From Bisporella sp. PMI_857 (taxonomy: Eukaryota; Ascomycota; Leotiomycetes; Helotiales; Helotiaceae), in contig JAJSPD010000044.1 in the NCBI GenBank assembly GCA_021307315.1, forward strand, positions 186,001 to 250,000: 64,000 bases of DNA, read 5' to 3'. Shown in pieces: positions 25,503 to 38,003 of this stretch (its first letter is position 1; each line of letters begins with the position of its first letter). Under the pieces are notes generated by a model. It saw only the letters and a list, made by a program, of their open reading frames with translations, did not search any database and was not told the DNA's origin. A program made the translations under genes and the position numbers.

Positions 25503-27328
25503 ATGGCATCCCATCAGCTAGCCATTGCAAAGGCGACCTTCTCTGCAGGTCTTCTCCGTCCTGATCCAACGTCCTTGTCGCGAGATGAGATTGCGAATTT
25601 CCACTCGCTTTTAACCTCTATGGTTCTCAAATGCACGCCCATCAACGTCCAGGTTTGGTCATTCACTCTTAAATATTCGCAACAAGATGGCTAAATGATC
25701 CATGAGGATAGAAATGCAAGCATTGGATATTGGAAAACATCATCCAATCTACAGCAAGATTTACGGCCCTGGGAAAATACTTGACAGCTTTGACGACATC
25801 TTTTGTCGAGAATGGAGGGAGCTTGGATCAAACACGCGAGCCATCAACTCGCAGAAAGCGTTTGCACATCGTATACCTGGTTAATGATATCCTTTATCAC
25901 GCTAAATTCCGAGCGAGCGACCTGTCTATCCCTGGGAAACTACAGCCAATTTTGATGGGTCTGTTAGGGAGCGCAGCATCATTCACAAAATGTCCTAAGC
26001 ACCAGCGCAAGCTTCAAGATATATTGGTCCTTTGGGAAGAGAGAGATTATTACTCAAAGGAATATCTTGAGAAGCTGCGTGAGGCTGTAAAGAATGCGGC
26101 AGAGCTGGGAATCCATACGGAAGGGGTCGCAACGAATCTCGACCAAAACATAGGGGCTAAGAATGCAAAGACAACACCGTATGTCATGCCAGCAATGCAT
26201 GGGGATGCCTCAACACCTTGGTTTGATCTGCCTGCAGGGAACCTCATGTCTCATATTGAGCCAAACTCTACTCGGCCTATCAAGCCAGATATGATTAAAC
26301 CATTGCAGTTGGTAGCAGGACCCGCAGATGAAAGCCTTATTATAGCAGTAAAGGAACTGTTAGACGAAATACCCAGGATTTTTGGAGCATCTGAGAGTCA
26401 GAACGATCTGGGCTCTTGGGATATAGATGAACTCGGACAACCAATCGCATTGGACGAGATTACGGGGGACGTTCTTGAGGGTGAAGGGTACTACGGGTGG
26501 TCTCGAAGTTTTTGTGAGAAAATGAGGAGACGGCGCAAGGGTCATAGCCTATCAAACCATGATGAGGACCGTGGTCGCACGAGCCGAAGCAGGAGTTCAA
26601 GTCCAGACAGGAAGAGGCGAAGGTATGGCGATTCATCTGCCGAGTCTAGTCCCACTCACCATCGATATTCTCATCGACGAAGCTATAGTTCCTCCCGATC
26701 ACGCTCGCCCCAACAGCGAGTTGGCTTTGCTCGTCATCGGTCCAGTAGTGGTTCATACTCGAGATCCCCTAGACCATCGCAGAGTCCGAGAAAAGAGCCT
26801 CATTCTCCTGGAGAGACTGATGCCTCCCCAATACCGCAGCAGAAATCCCAGTTTCAACAACCACCTTTGGCAGGACCAATTCAGGTGCCCGTCCCTAGTC
26901 AATTTACGCAGCCACCTCCGCCGCCACCCCCTCCGCCTTACAATATCGCTCATGTTCAGAATTACGGCGGATGGCAACCTCCACCCCCACCACCTCCAAG
27001 CTTCGCCCAAGCGTTTCAATCCGGACAATGGCCACCTCCTCCGCCACCTGGTCCTCCACCAGGTCCTTCCCCCGAGTTTCAACACCAAGCCAATTTTCAA
27101 CAGCAACAAAATTATCAACATCAAAATTTTCAGCCTCACCACAATTACCCGCCACAGCCTAATCACCAGCAGCATCCAGGCAGTTTTCCACCGCCACCAC
27201 CTGCTCCTTCAAACGGTTGGCAGCAACATACACCGCCCAATGGGCGAGGCTTCAACAACCATCAAAACGGATGGCATAACCAAGCCAGAGGCGGGCGAGG
27301 AGACTACCGGGGGAGGGGCCGTTGGTGA
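25503..27328 (+). CDS. CID-domain RNA-processing protein (CHERP/SCAF-like) with RS, Pro-rich and RGG tail
   Basis: Exons 25503-25652 and 25712-27328 (588 aa), with a 59-nt phase-0 intron. The first 150 residues form a CTD-interaction domain: INVQKCKHWILENIIQST, then RKRLHIVYLVNDILYHAKF, then RKLQDILVLWEERDYYSKEY. This fold binds the phosphorylated C-terminal repeat of RNA polymerase II and couples transcription to splicing or 3' processing. A middle segment (about 150-260) carries an ELPG-like WDIDELGQP. An RS region follows (SRSRSSSPDRKRRRYG), then poly-Pro blocks (PPPPPPPPPYN and others), a Gln/His/Asn-rich stretch, and RGGRGDYRGRGRW at the end. The architecture resembles metazoan CHERP without its SWAP domain. 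Likely nuclear. Confidence 0.85.
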
Positions 27329-28837
27329 GAAGACCATGATAAGGTTTATGATGACAGGCTGAGACCACACTGCAAGCCTCAAGGCGGATGTAACTGTCAC
27401 GATCTCTTCTTTCTCGTATGCATACCATATTCTGCAACACAGCAAACTCTCCCCACACATTATCATGGCCTATTGGTAGCAAGCCTTCGAAATGTCAAGC
27501 CTTGGCTTACATATGTCTACCGACTTTGAGATTTTGTTGTTAGCCACAAGAAATAGGAAACTTTGATCGAAGAAGGATGCAAGCCTGACGTCTCCACTGA
27601 TGCGCTCCTCATTTCTTTTGGGCTACAGGCGTGCATTCCCCCGAGTTAACTGTCACTCCGGACCTAATCGATGATAGCTCTGTCATCATTTACTTCGAGA
27701 AATGTTCAGAAGATTCACCATTCCAGCAATACCTGACACTTACGGGGGTTATTGGATGGGACTTTTACGTCCGAGATCCCTCATCCCCCACAGGCGCCAT
27801 TTGATCCTTTGAGCAGAGTAATTATCATCAATAGACTAATTCCCGTTGCTGTGGTGTGAAATGACCAGATAACAACACTTGGCAGCTTATGAGAGTTTGA
27901 TATATGGTTGTAAAGAAAGATGCCTGACGGGCAGGTAACGGGCAAAAAGAAAATCGGGATTCTCCACGGTTGGCGCTGTACCCCCACGCGCTATCGTCAT
28001 TCTACCAGACGCTGAAGCGGAGAACCCTGTAGGGGAATAATATATGCCCCCTAAACGGCATGAAATAAATGGTTCCTTGTGCAGCCGACTGTAGCCGACG
28101 ATATCGTATGTGACTTTTATTGTGATATATATGTGAGGCATGGAAATATTAGAGTCCCAGTAACTAAATACCTGGTGCTTCTCGCTTATGGTTCATGCAT
28201 GCAGGATAAAAATGGTGTGACAAAGGAGGATGTTTTGCATGATGAGGCTAAAGTAGCGCTAAAGCTTGTCGGACTCTGATGTTTTTCGAAATATGCGCTG
28301 CAGACGGGCGGGGAGTAGATGAGATTGCTGCCTCATTTTCCCCACACATATATTTTTGGTCCGTTGCCTACCTTCGTACAACATAGTCTGGTTAGCGTTT
28401 TGCTGAAGCGAATCCTATTTCCTGCGAGTCAGGAACCTGCTCGTTATTGGATGAGCTGAACCCCTAGGAGCTAGATAATAAACATCTTGGTAGAACTGCG
28501 GGTGGTTTATGGGTCCATCCTATTGTAGACAGCGCTTTCCACTACGCATAATCTCTAGTCAGAGGCACTGTGACTGAGTGAGTGCTGAAGTGGAAATGGG
28601 CTCCAATTTGTAAAGTGATAGGAATGGCCACTATACGGTGGGTTCTCCTCGGGTGAACGAGGAGTTTAGGTCTTACTGTACTAGTGAGAATGGTGATACG
28701 ATGGATTATACCTTGATGAATGGGGTAGTTTCCAAGAAGTGTCGATGAATAGATTATTTGGATATTTGTTCAGAAGTGCGCACATGATGAGAAGCATCTG
28801 ATATATCCACATCACAAGATGACGATGATAATAATTA

Positions 28838-28858
28838 CGATATGATGATGATGATGAT
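28838..28858. repeat. (ATG)n / (GAT)n trinucleotide microsatellite
   Basis: Six to seven consecutive ATG/GAT units read directly in an intergenic region. Confidence 0.8.
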
Positions 28859-29530
28859 GCAAGAACCAAATCTTTAACGAATGCCATCACAATGCATACT
28901 ATTATGTGGGATCTCACGCTAGGACTAATACTTTCCCGAGTCCTTAGTAGTACAACGATTAATTGTTTGGCCTTCTACGCACGCATCCCACTCTCTGACT
29001 GAGGATGAGGATACCCAACTCGCATACAACGTGGAACCTCTAACCACCATACTCCACCTCACGATCGGGCCGTCAAGAATCTCATCCGTAAAGCAGCCAA
29101 CAGACTGGTTAAATGAGGGGGGCAATTGTACTGTATTCACCTCATACGTTCAGAATAGCGCTTTGGTGGCGAGTCCTCCTATTACGGGCAGATCCGCAAC
29201 TTTAAAAGATTTTGATTTTTTTTAGGCAAAGCCACTCATTGAAGGCTTTTAGTTTAATAGCATTGCTTCCCCCCCTTTTCTCGCTCCTTTGTTGAGTCAT
29301 CTCCTGTTTCGTCAACATCAACCCCAAGATCAAACATATATACACACATGCATACCCCATCACTACACCATTAACTTTTATTCCCACTTTAGGTAAGCCT
29401 GTCCAACGATCTTTATGTCTATTTCTAGTTCCTGTCATGTCATGCTGCTCCCATTGGCAAGGACAAGGCAAGGCAAGGTACCGCGGCCGATTACCCCGCT
29501 ATCAAAAGCAACAACATACAAAAAAGCTTT

Positions 29531-29559
29531 AATTTTTAATTTTTAATTTTTTTTTTTCC
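29531..29559. repeat. T-rich tract of AATTTTT units
   Basis: Three TAATTTT-type units run into a long T homopolymer. Similar tracts occur near 32631 and 35108. Confidence 0.75.
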
Positions 29560-30332
29560 CTTCAAAAGTCTCAATTCCTGAGTAACCCCCACATTCTGGT
29601 GGCGCCAGAGCGAATGCACGACGCACAGCATCCGGCAAGGCGTGATGTCTCTGAACGGGCTGTAGACCCTGAAAGTTCCTCTCAGTCCTCTCTCCACTTT
29701 CTCTACTTGTGCATCGTGAAAAGCGTGGAGGCACCGCCAAACCCCAGATATGCGCAGGTTTAAGTACTCAGCTAACCCCTCTCCCACGCTCTCCTCCCTC
29801 ATCATCGACAAGAATCTTCACCCACGCCCGCCCACGCAAGGACGAGAAAGCTGACCCGAGACAACAACAACGAATCTTGTTCTCTATCGGGCGTGGGGAG
29901 TCTTGTTAAGGAGGGGACGAGTTTGACTATTGGATCAGCTGGATCCAGCTTGCCTATCGCATTCTCATTCTCACCTCACCTACCCTCACTGTTTCTGCCT
30001 CATATCTTACTTGCTCGCTTGAGGTTACGATACTTGACCATTCACTGTCGCTGATCTCAGTTCTCTCGCAGGTCCGAATTGCTTGAATGGGAAAGGCACC
30101 ATTGCAAAGACTTCCCACATAGGTCCTTCTGAACTGCCAGCTAGTCGCATCTCAGCAAGTCACCAGCCTGCTTCAGCTCGCCTTAACAGAAAGCGCTCTC
30201 GTTGGGTTTCATCGCAACCGGATCTGGCACGGGTGGCTGCAAGGGACTGGTCTGAAAGGAGGTCAGGCTGCATATAACCCTGGTCGTTGATATTGCCGTC
30301 GTGCCGGTTGAGAACGTAGAATATTTCCCACT

Positions 30333-31882
30333 ATGAATGCTCGGATTTCCTTCATCGTGAGTAACCCTTCTTGCTTCTCTGGTCAGATGAATGTTTGAAT
30401 GTGTCTTTTTTGTCGATAATTCTTGGCTGTTGTTGTAAGGCTGGGATGTACATGTGCGGGTGGAAACTGTTCTCTTACAAAAATGATGGTGGTTCAATAA
30501 CTCATACATTGAGAGTTGTCGTCGTCGATTTTACTGTTGCGCTTCGCCTCGATATCCATAATGGAATCATGGCAGTATTTACAAACTCACACCAACTTGT
30601 TTCTCATTCTACTGATTGTACATTTCTCGCCTGTCCAAATGCACTCGTGCTTAAAATGAAGCTTTTTGACGGCGATACAACTGTGGAAGAAGTGTTCTTA
30701 TATACTGACTATGGAACACAGGAAGGCGAATTCAGCCTAATCCATATTCCCCTTCCCTTCTACGCGCAACTCCTCCAACCAATCTTGAGAGTCTTATTAC
30801 CACATGGTGGACCTGCACATCTCGAACCGGAAGGTGTGCTCGAGGGTCTCTCAGAATATAACGAGCATGGCTTTCTCAACATCAGCATCACACCTATTGA
30901 ATGCTCTGTAGTCTGTCACAAATCGTGGGCACAGAACATCTTCGAACCTGTTATTAATCGTCTTCCTAAAGAAATCTCCTCGCAAGTCTCGATTTCGAAA
31001 GAAACCTACACTGTCTTCTCCGTCAGCAGCGCAAGCATGGAAGCGGGACAGAGAGTCATGGACCTTACATCTCCTCTGGCCATGGCTGGGATCCCGATCT
31101 TCTTTATTACAACCTACTATGAAGACTTCATTCTTGTACCCGCCAGAGACCGTCCGACCGTTGGGCAAACACTACTTGCACGTGGTTTTGAGTTTTCCGA
31201 GGATGAATCTGCCTACAAGGCCCCAGCTGTGTCGCACTCCCGAGGTACCAGCACTACATCGTCAGATCCACCATCAACTCCTCCACCCTCCAATGTCGCT
31301 GAATTACAGCTCCGGACCTTTGCCCAGCTCAAGAAGCGCAATGTCACTCCTTTCATCGTACAAGATCTACATCTTATCCAAGGCAGTGGTAAGGATGCCC
31401 TCTCCAGCTCGGACGACTACCGCCCATCTTCCAACGGGTACAACGGACACAACACCCCTAGCAGCTGGCTCGACAAAATCAACCCCAAATTCTATGTCGG
31501 CCTGACCTTTGCGCTTGTTCAACAACCACGCTTCCTCTCAGTCACGCTCACACAAGACACTGCACCCTCCGTAGTGATGGACAAGCAACTACTCTGGCTC
31601 TTCGGTGACTCGATTGCGGGCGACACGGAAGCAGACCTTGTACCTATTTTCCTCGACCTGGCGCATCTTCCTCTCGAGAGCACAGGCATTGTGTGTGGTG
31701 TGGCTGGCAAGTTGGTGGATGAGATGAAGGTGCAGGAGCTAGCTGATCAGAACGGCGCGCACGGTCAAAATATCAACGCCGAACTGAGTTATTTAAGCAC
31801 GGCTCGAGCAGGTGCGGTGATTCTCACTGCCGAAGGGGCGGCGATGGCGCTACAGGCCTTGGAGCCGTTGTTGGAAGGATGA
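30333..31882 (+). CDS. CASTOR/GATS-like ACT-domain protein
   Basis: Exons 30333-30356 (24 nt) and 30722-31882 (394 aa). The 365-nt intron has a GTGAGT donor and a CTGACT branch before ACACAG; phase 0 on both sides. The joined N-terminus reads MNARISFIEGEFSLIHIP. Two tandem ACT-like halves are visible: LIHIPLPFYAQLLQPILRVL, LNISITPIECSVVC, DLTSPLAMAGIPIFFITTYY and DFILVP in the first, and LTFALVQQPRFLSVTLTQDT with GAVILTAEGAAMALQAL in the second. A Ser/Thr-rich linker joins them. The mammalian relatives CASTOR1/2 are cytosolic amino-acid sensors of TORC1. I do not know that the fungal group senses an amino acid. A longer start inside the intron stays in frame but encodes no conserved residues. 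Confidence 0.82.
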
Positions 31883-33366
31883 TGCTGAGATAGATGGAGG
31901 TTTTTGCAGGCGATGTGTTTATGGAACTGGACATTTGAGCTGGGGCCTTGTCTCTTCTGTGTGGATGTTTTGTAAAAAAAAAAGGGGGGTGCATTGAATG
32001 GCTTGCATTCACCAAAATCTGGGGCATTTGGTTTCCTACTGCATGGATCTGGGGCTTTGGGAAAATAGCATGCGATGGAGTTTTTGATATCCAAGGCACG
32101 TGTTTGTATTATATGCATTGGGAGGTCATGATAGATGGCCATCAGTCAGTTGAATGGACCGAGCATATTTCAAGATGTCGCTCCCATTATGCGTGCTTCC
32201 CATCAAATGTAACCTCGCTTGAGCCATTTCATTATGGACCAGCCTGTAAGACGATATTGAGGATCAGGGAAGTAAGACCTCATCAAGCAGTTAGCCGTAG
32301 TGTGCAAGAACAGGGGTGGCCAAGCCCGAGTGCTGGGGGGAAATTGGTGTAAGTGATAAGCGTCCATGCAGATTTGATGGAATCGTATCCCTTTCTTGCC
32401 GCTTCATAGTACCAAATATCAAAATTCCATTTTCCTACCCTTCCAAGTACAAGTATTGAAAGTTGAGGCAATACGGGTGGGCATAGGGGCCAACGGCGTA
32501 TCCATGGATGGATGATGATGAACCAGGATAATAAAAAAGTGCGGGGAGGGGAGGGGGGAGGGGGGAGATGGCAAACTGCAAAATCCCATGCGGCTTGCCA
32601 AGACCGACGTAATTGATTTTTATTTTGACTTTTTTTTAATTTTTTTTAATTTTTTTTTTGGGAGCGGGGCAAGATGGAATGGGTAGAAAGAAAGGTGGAT
32701 GAGGATGAGGATATTTGATTAAAATGCAGGATTCTATTTCTATTAGGACGAAAAAGGATGGTGATTAAGAGCTAGCAGAGATAGAAGTTGTTGTTGTTGC
32801 TGTGTACCAGCTTGAACTTAAAAAAACTACAGCGCCCCCCTCTTTGGTACTACAGGCCTGATCGAGATTTGGTGACCACACACCCACATTCAAGTGAGTA
32901 ATACTTTCCCAGCCCCCTCTTTCCTCCTCTTTCTTCTCCTCCTTTCACCAGCCTCAAGCGATGCAATAACTTTTTTTTCGTATGATGAATGAATTGACGC
33001 AACCTGGTCATCCAATCATCTACTCCCCTTCCCGGTATGTGTTACGATGAGACTCAGGCCAAGGAAACCTGCAAGGAAACCCCGCTGGACCTCTCCCTTG
33101 CTTGCATCCTCTCCTGCGGAATGACGAGTACTGCTTCTAGGTAACCATCTTTTATTCAATCCACCCACCCCACAACTGGATTGCACAAACTAGAAATTCA
33201 TTTCCTTCTTAAAGCTACCTCGCTCCTCATTCCTCTGCCTGCTCACTCACACAAAGCATACCGCCTCCATAATAGCAGCAACAGCAACCGCCTCTCTGTA
33301 TAGAAAACAGCTCGATCCACAGATAGAGACACAACGCAAACCTATCATATATCTCGAATCGACAAG
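31883..33366. other. Intergenic region upstream of the opsin gene
   Basis: About 1.5 kb. It contains A and G homopolymers near 31974-31989, a T-rich tract (32631-32659), a short GTT repeat near 32789 and a pyrimidine-rich leader just before the opsin ATG. No coding content was recognised. Confidence 0.5.
32631..32659. repeat. T-rich tract with AA interruptions
   Basis: Three runs of seven or more T separated by AA, read directly. Confidence 0.75.
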
Positions 33367-34392
33367 ATGCTTGATTCAAACCAGTTTGCCGACGTGTTCA
33401 AGACCACGTCCTTGCCAGGAGGAGGTATTCCCATCAGCACTACAACACACGTCCCTTCCATTCCAACCATCGTCCCCAATGTGCCAATATACGAGGGTGT
33501 GCACAGCACCGGACAAAAGACATTATGGGTGAGATGAATCCTGATGCTTCTTCAGAAGTATGCTAACACACACCCAGGTTGTCTTCGTTGTGCAATTTCT
33601 TTCTACCCTCGTTCTTGCATACCTGGCATACCGAACCCCAGTGGTAGGTCGTCTGTACATCTGAGCTGCGAGAAGCTTGAGCTAACCATCATCCAGCAAA
33701 AACGCCTCTTCCACATTATCACCACCTTTATAACCGCTTTCGCAACTCTCTCATACTTCGCCATGGCTACTGGAGAAGGCTCATCCTGGGCACACCACAT
33801 CGTCCGCGAATCACATAACCATCACATCCCAGACACAGTTGACCACATCTACCGCCAGGTCTTCTTCGCTCGCTACATTGACTGGTCGATCACTACTCCT
33901 CTGCTCTTGCTCGATCTCTCTTTCTTGGCTGGTCTGAGTGGAGCTAACATTCTCGTCACCGTTGTCGCTGACTTGATCATGATTCTCACTGGCCTCTTTG
34001 CGGCGTTCTCCCATGGTGGTGCTAAATGGGCATGGTACGCCATGGCATGCGCCGCCTACCTAGTCGTAATCTTCCAGCTCGCTATCCCAGGTCGTCGTGC
34101 TGTCAAGGCGAAGGGAGACGCTGCAACCGGCAAGCTCTTTGTCGCGATCGGAGGCTTTACCCTGGTTCTCTGGACTTTGTATCCTATCGTTTGGGGTATC
34201 GCTGATGGAGCGAGGAAGTGGAGCGTGGATACCGAGATTATTGCGTATGCTGTTTTAGATATCCTAGCCAAGCCGGTCTTTGGTTTCTGGTTGCTCTTTG
34301 CGCATGGCAAGAAAATCCAAAGCATTGATGGTTTCTGGAGTCACGGTCTCGCGGCGGAAGGTCAGGTTCGTCTTGAAGATGATGAGGTATAA
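33367..34392 (+). CDS. Microbial (type I) rhodopsin, proton-pump-like
   Basis: Exons 33367-33528, 33578-33643 and 33697-34392 (307 aa); introns of 49 and 53 nt fall at codon boundaries. Seven helices are predicted. The retinal Schiff-base lysine is Lys268 in LDILAKPVFGF, with the counter-ion Asp264. Helix C reads RYIDWSITTPLLLLDL: Arg135, Asp138 (primary proton acceptor) and Asp149 (proton donor) match Arg82, Asp85 and Asp96 of bacteriorhodopsin in spacing. Asp246 and Glu256 sit where the release pair Glu194 and Glu204 sit. Helix F (LVLWTLYPIVWG) keeps the retinal-pocket Trp, Tyr and Pro. The family member is therefore probably a light-driven outward proton pump of the plasma membrane, not an ORP/YRO2-type protein that lacks the lysine. 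Confidence 0.94.
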
Positions 34393-34990
34393 ATACCTGT
34401 ATCGCCACTCAATGGAATGGATAGGAGCTGGAGAGGACCAAAGGGGCAGATTGTATGACTGATAGATCAGATGATAAGATTATGAGATATGGATCAGGAA
34501 CACGGATTGTGTGTACGGTATGGATTAGTTATTTCATCAAGGGTTTGCTTTTCATTATGGAAAAAGCGTGCATTGTCGTATGTATGTTAACGTAGTTGAA
34601 TAATAATGCAACAAATTGCAAAAAATATCCAAGCCCTCAAAATATGTGAGCGTCTGTTGGCGTATGCGGCCTGTCATGGTAACATGCAAATGTCGCGCGT
34701 AGTCATACCAACAAATTGTAGCGTCTTCCCTCGAACATATTGATACACAAAGTTGATCGGAACACGACCACAGAAACCAGCAATCTTAAGGCCCCGTCTT
34801 CTTGCTTGGCATGTATCAATCTGGGCGTTGGTGCGTGGTGAAAACGAGGAAGTTTCGCATGCACAGCTTTACGGCGTGATCAAAGCGACAGGCAGGCAAG
34901 ACGGCAGGTAGCAGGGAGGCGAGGATATTAGGGGGTGGGGGGGTATTTCTTAGGGAAAGAGATGCTTGCCAAGGAGAGCGGAGTTTTTGT

Positions 34991-35007
34991 AAAAAAAAAA
35001 AAAAAAA
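34991..35007. repeat. Poly(A) run
   Basis: Uninterrupted run of 17 A on the plus strand, intergenic. Confidence 0.85.
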
Positions 35008-35107
35008 GGTCGTAAATGCCATGCCGTAACGTGCCGGCAGTGAGAATCGTAGGCGGTAAGTGGGCGTGGAGGCGGAAAGCCGCGCGCCTGCCGGTTTCTG
35101 GACCAGT

Positions 35108-35134
35108 CTTTTTTATTTTTTTAAATTTTTTTTT
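35108..35134. repeat. T-rich tract
   Basis: T runs broken by single A or AAA, similar to tracts near 29531 and 32631. Confidence 0.7.
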
Positions 35135-35605
35135 ATGGCTTGGTTAAGGAGCAGGGGAGGATCGTTCTAGATGGATGAGTGGAGGCGGCGTGGAAATTTA
35201 GGCCATCCTGCCTCTTTCGCTGGGGAATGATAGATCGCGGATGTTTCTGACCGTTCCCTTTACGGAGGAGTGGCAAGATAGGGTTAGGGAATTTAGGATT
35301 GGATATATTTGTCTTGTATAAGTTGAGTCGAGCTACATATCTTCTTCATGTGATAGAGAGGAAATATGGATACATTCTCTTGAATACGCTTTGCACCATC
35401 TATGAATGACTACGTGCATGTGTCGTAAAAACCACATCGCAGGAAACCCGACGCATTTCACCCTGTGACCTATAGTTAACACCGGATATAACAAATGCCC
35501 CTTCAATGCCCCGATTCCGTAGTCTTCTCCAAACTAAGTAAACGCCACATTTGCTAATGCATAGAAAATCAATCTGCTTTAATGCTTCTGTGTAGAACTC
35601 CATCG

Positions 35606-38003
35606 TCACCATCCGCCTATCGAAGGCCCGGGTTCTAGACGTGGATCGTTGGTTGTCCATCTGTGATTGTTAGTGGTATGAGCAGGTCTATGAAGTAAGA
35701 ACTTACATTCGGACCATGTTATCATCCCCTGCTGAAGCAAACATTTGGGGATGTTTTGGGTTCCAGGAAACAGAATTGCAGTTCGTCTTCGGATGACCAT
35801 CGATCCCTTCAACTAACTGTCCATTCTCCTTATGCCAGATGAAAATATGCCCAGCTATGAAGCCGTTAATATGAGGGACTTCCTTCGGCATATAAACCAC
35901 TTACATTCGCTACCTGTAACCACAAAGCTTTCATTTGCCCCGCCGAGACTAGCCTGTATGATGACTCGTGACTCCTTTTTCGTATTGGACTTGAACTTTC
36001 GAATTGTTTCTCTAGTGTCCAAGTCTATTAAGCGAGCCTCGCCATCTAGCGTATTGACAAGCAGATGCCGCGAGTTCTGTGTTATACATACGGATCCCAT
36101 CTTAGCCTCAATATCCAGCGTGTATTCTAGATCACGAGTAACATAGTTATATACATAGATTGTATGTTCGTTATTCATGGCTACCAGGCGATTGCCGTCT
36201 GGGGATATTGCTAGGTCTTGCACTCGATGATTCGCATGCCAGTCATACAGCAGCTTCCCTCTTGTGTTCCATTGACTGATGCCGAAGTGCTTGTCTAAAT
36301 GGCCTGTCACGAATGAGAGACCATTCGGGGCCCATACACAGCTGCTGACGGGCTCGGAAAATGCAGTCAGCGTGGATTTCAGTTCTCCAGTCTATGATAT
36401 ATTAGCTTTGTCTACCTAGCTTTGTATGGGTGTCTTACCTTGGCATCCCATAACCGTGCTCGCTTGTCCTGGGAGCATGTAACAATCATCGAATCATCTG
36501 GACTCCAGGCAAGAGAGCAAATCCCCGAGTCATGATCTGCTAATGACTGTAAAACTTCAAATGACCCAACTTCATATATAATGGCAGCACCATCTTCACC
36601 ACAGCTTGCTAACTTCTTGCCATCATTTGAGAATTTCACGTGCCAGACTTCCCCGTCGTGCTTTTGAAGCTCGATAAAATTATTCACTGGAAAGTCGCCA
36701 CGATCACAATAGTGATCCTGATATAATGATGGTGACGCTGCTGTATTATGATAGAGACAGTTTGTTATCTGGCTTTGCTTGACTTGATCTAGAAGAATGG
36801 CTAGTCGATGCTCAGGTAGCATGACCGAGGGAGAAATGCATTCTACAATGGTGTTAGCTCTATCTCAATTTTCAGTATAGGTGGGTACGAACTTGAAAGT
36901 TCCGAAAGAAGTTGGTGTCGTGAATTCCCATCTGCACCGTCCCATTCTGCTCTATTCATCAGGTCATGATTATTGTCGCACATCAACAAACTATTCTATT
37001 ATTAGCCACGAGAACCATTTCCGGGTCACTTGATGCTAACCTAGAGAGAAAATGCAGTTTCTCGGTATCTTGGTATAATGGCGTCAGCTCTGACCGGATC
37101 ACCATCAATGCCCTCCCGGTGTCTTGTTTCTCCAAAAGTTCTAGGAACTTTTGTTGCCGTATCCAGAACCGCATCACATTTTTGTCGATGCCTTCTTGCA
37201 GGGCTAGACCATTCCCATTTACGCTGACGCCGCCTTCCTCTGTCGATCTGCCAAATAACAGATCCTCTGCTTCGGCCCATTCACCCTCCAATATAGCATT
37301 GCGGAAAGCTGCAACAGCAGGGCTTTCTAGGTCATAACCACTTTCCTGGCTCAGGCTCGTGGCAGCGTTTCTATATCCCAAATCCGTCAACGATTGGATG
37401 AGTATTCTTGTTATCTCTTCTCGATCATGCCCAAAATATGTCGGCTTTGATCCACCAGGAGAACTCGAATGTCCATTTGTATTACTTGATCCGTTCGTGA
37501 ATGGAGATTTCCGTGCTCCATTTGCAGCATTCGAAACGGCGGCTTTGTGCAAGCTGGACGCCCTCGACCCATTTGATATCGCCTTTGACGTTCCATTCGA
37601 GCTGCTTGATTCTCCGTCTAGTCTCATAGTCGAGCTTTCACGCCGGCGCTTTCGACGGTGCTCGTTCCCTGATATATGTTCATTCACTGAGCCCTCCGGG
37701 CCCTCGCGGGTCTCCTCTTGCTCCTCTGCTTCTGCAGAGCTAGCTCGACGTCTCCGACCAAGTATTTGATTTGAGAAGGCCCGGAGCAGCTGCGCTTGCT
37801 CCTCTGGTGATGTAATTCTTGAATTTGGCTGTGTTTCTTGTTGTATAGACTCCTGTGTATTATGACTGGAAGGGTTTGGTGCTGATATAGTTGTGCTCGA
37901 GTGAAAGGAAGGTTGGGCCGGAATGAATTGGTCGTCGGAGATGGATGGGGTTGCAGAAGATTGGGAGTGACCGTCTGCCAGGACGACAGTAGCGGGAATG
38001 CCG
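35606..38003 (-). CDS. GID7: Gid7/WDR26-like LisH-CTLH-WD40 subunit of the GID (CTLH) ubiquitin ligase
   Basis: Exons (minus): 38003-37041, 36990-36893, 36842-36439, 36391-35905, 35854-35707 and 35660-35606, coding 717 aa from 38002; introns are 46-50 nt. A Ser/Asn-rich N-terminus leads to LisH (DREEITRILIQSLTDLGYRN), CTLH (FRNAILEGEWAEAEDLL, then NVMRFWIRQQKFLELLEK) and the joined LHFLSSLLMCDNNHDLMNR. The conserved CISPSVMLPEHRLAILLDQV precedes seven WD40 blades, such as HDGEVWHVKFSNDGKKLASC and HDSGICSLAWSPDDSMIVTC. It closes with NMVRIWTTNDPR. In yeast this subunit assembles the GID E3 that degrades gluconeogenic enzymes. The true start is upstream: an acceptor (TTTTACCAG) sits before 38003, and an exon starting at ATG 38225 (MINQQPYSRPQ) is a candidate, but I could not find a phase-matched join. 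Confidence 0.88.

Larger units (their letters stand above)
27329..30332. other. Long intergenic region upstream of the ACT-domain gene
   Basis: About 3.0 kb between two plus-strand genes. It holds a GAT-type microsatellite (about 28838-28858) and an (AATTTTT)-like tract (about 29531-29559). Several frames of 60-90 codons on both strands have no signature. The part close to 30332 is pyrimidine-rich and probably includes a long 5' leader. Confidence 0.45.
34393..35605. other. Convergent intergenic region (opsin / Gid7-like)
   Basis: About 1.2 kb, 3' of both neighbours. It holds a 17-nt A run (34991-35007) and a T-rich tract (35108-35134). No gene was recognised. Confidence 0.5.

Noticed and set aside
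26559..27362. 267-codon second frame in the CID protein gene
   Set aside because: A shifted shadow of the RS and Pro-rich exon; low-complexity DNA keeps several frames open.
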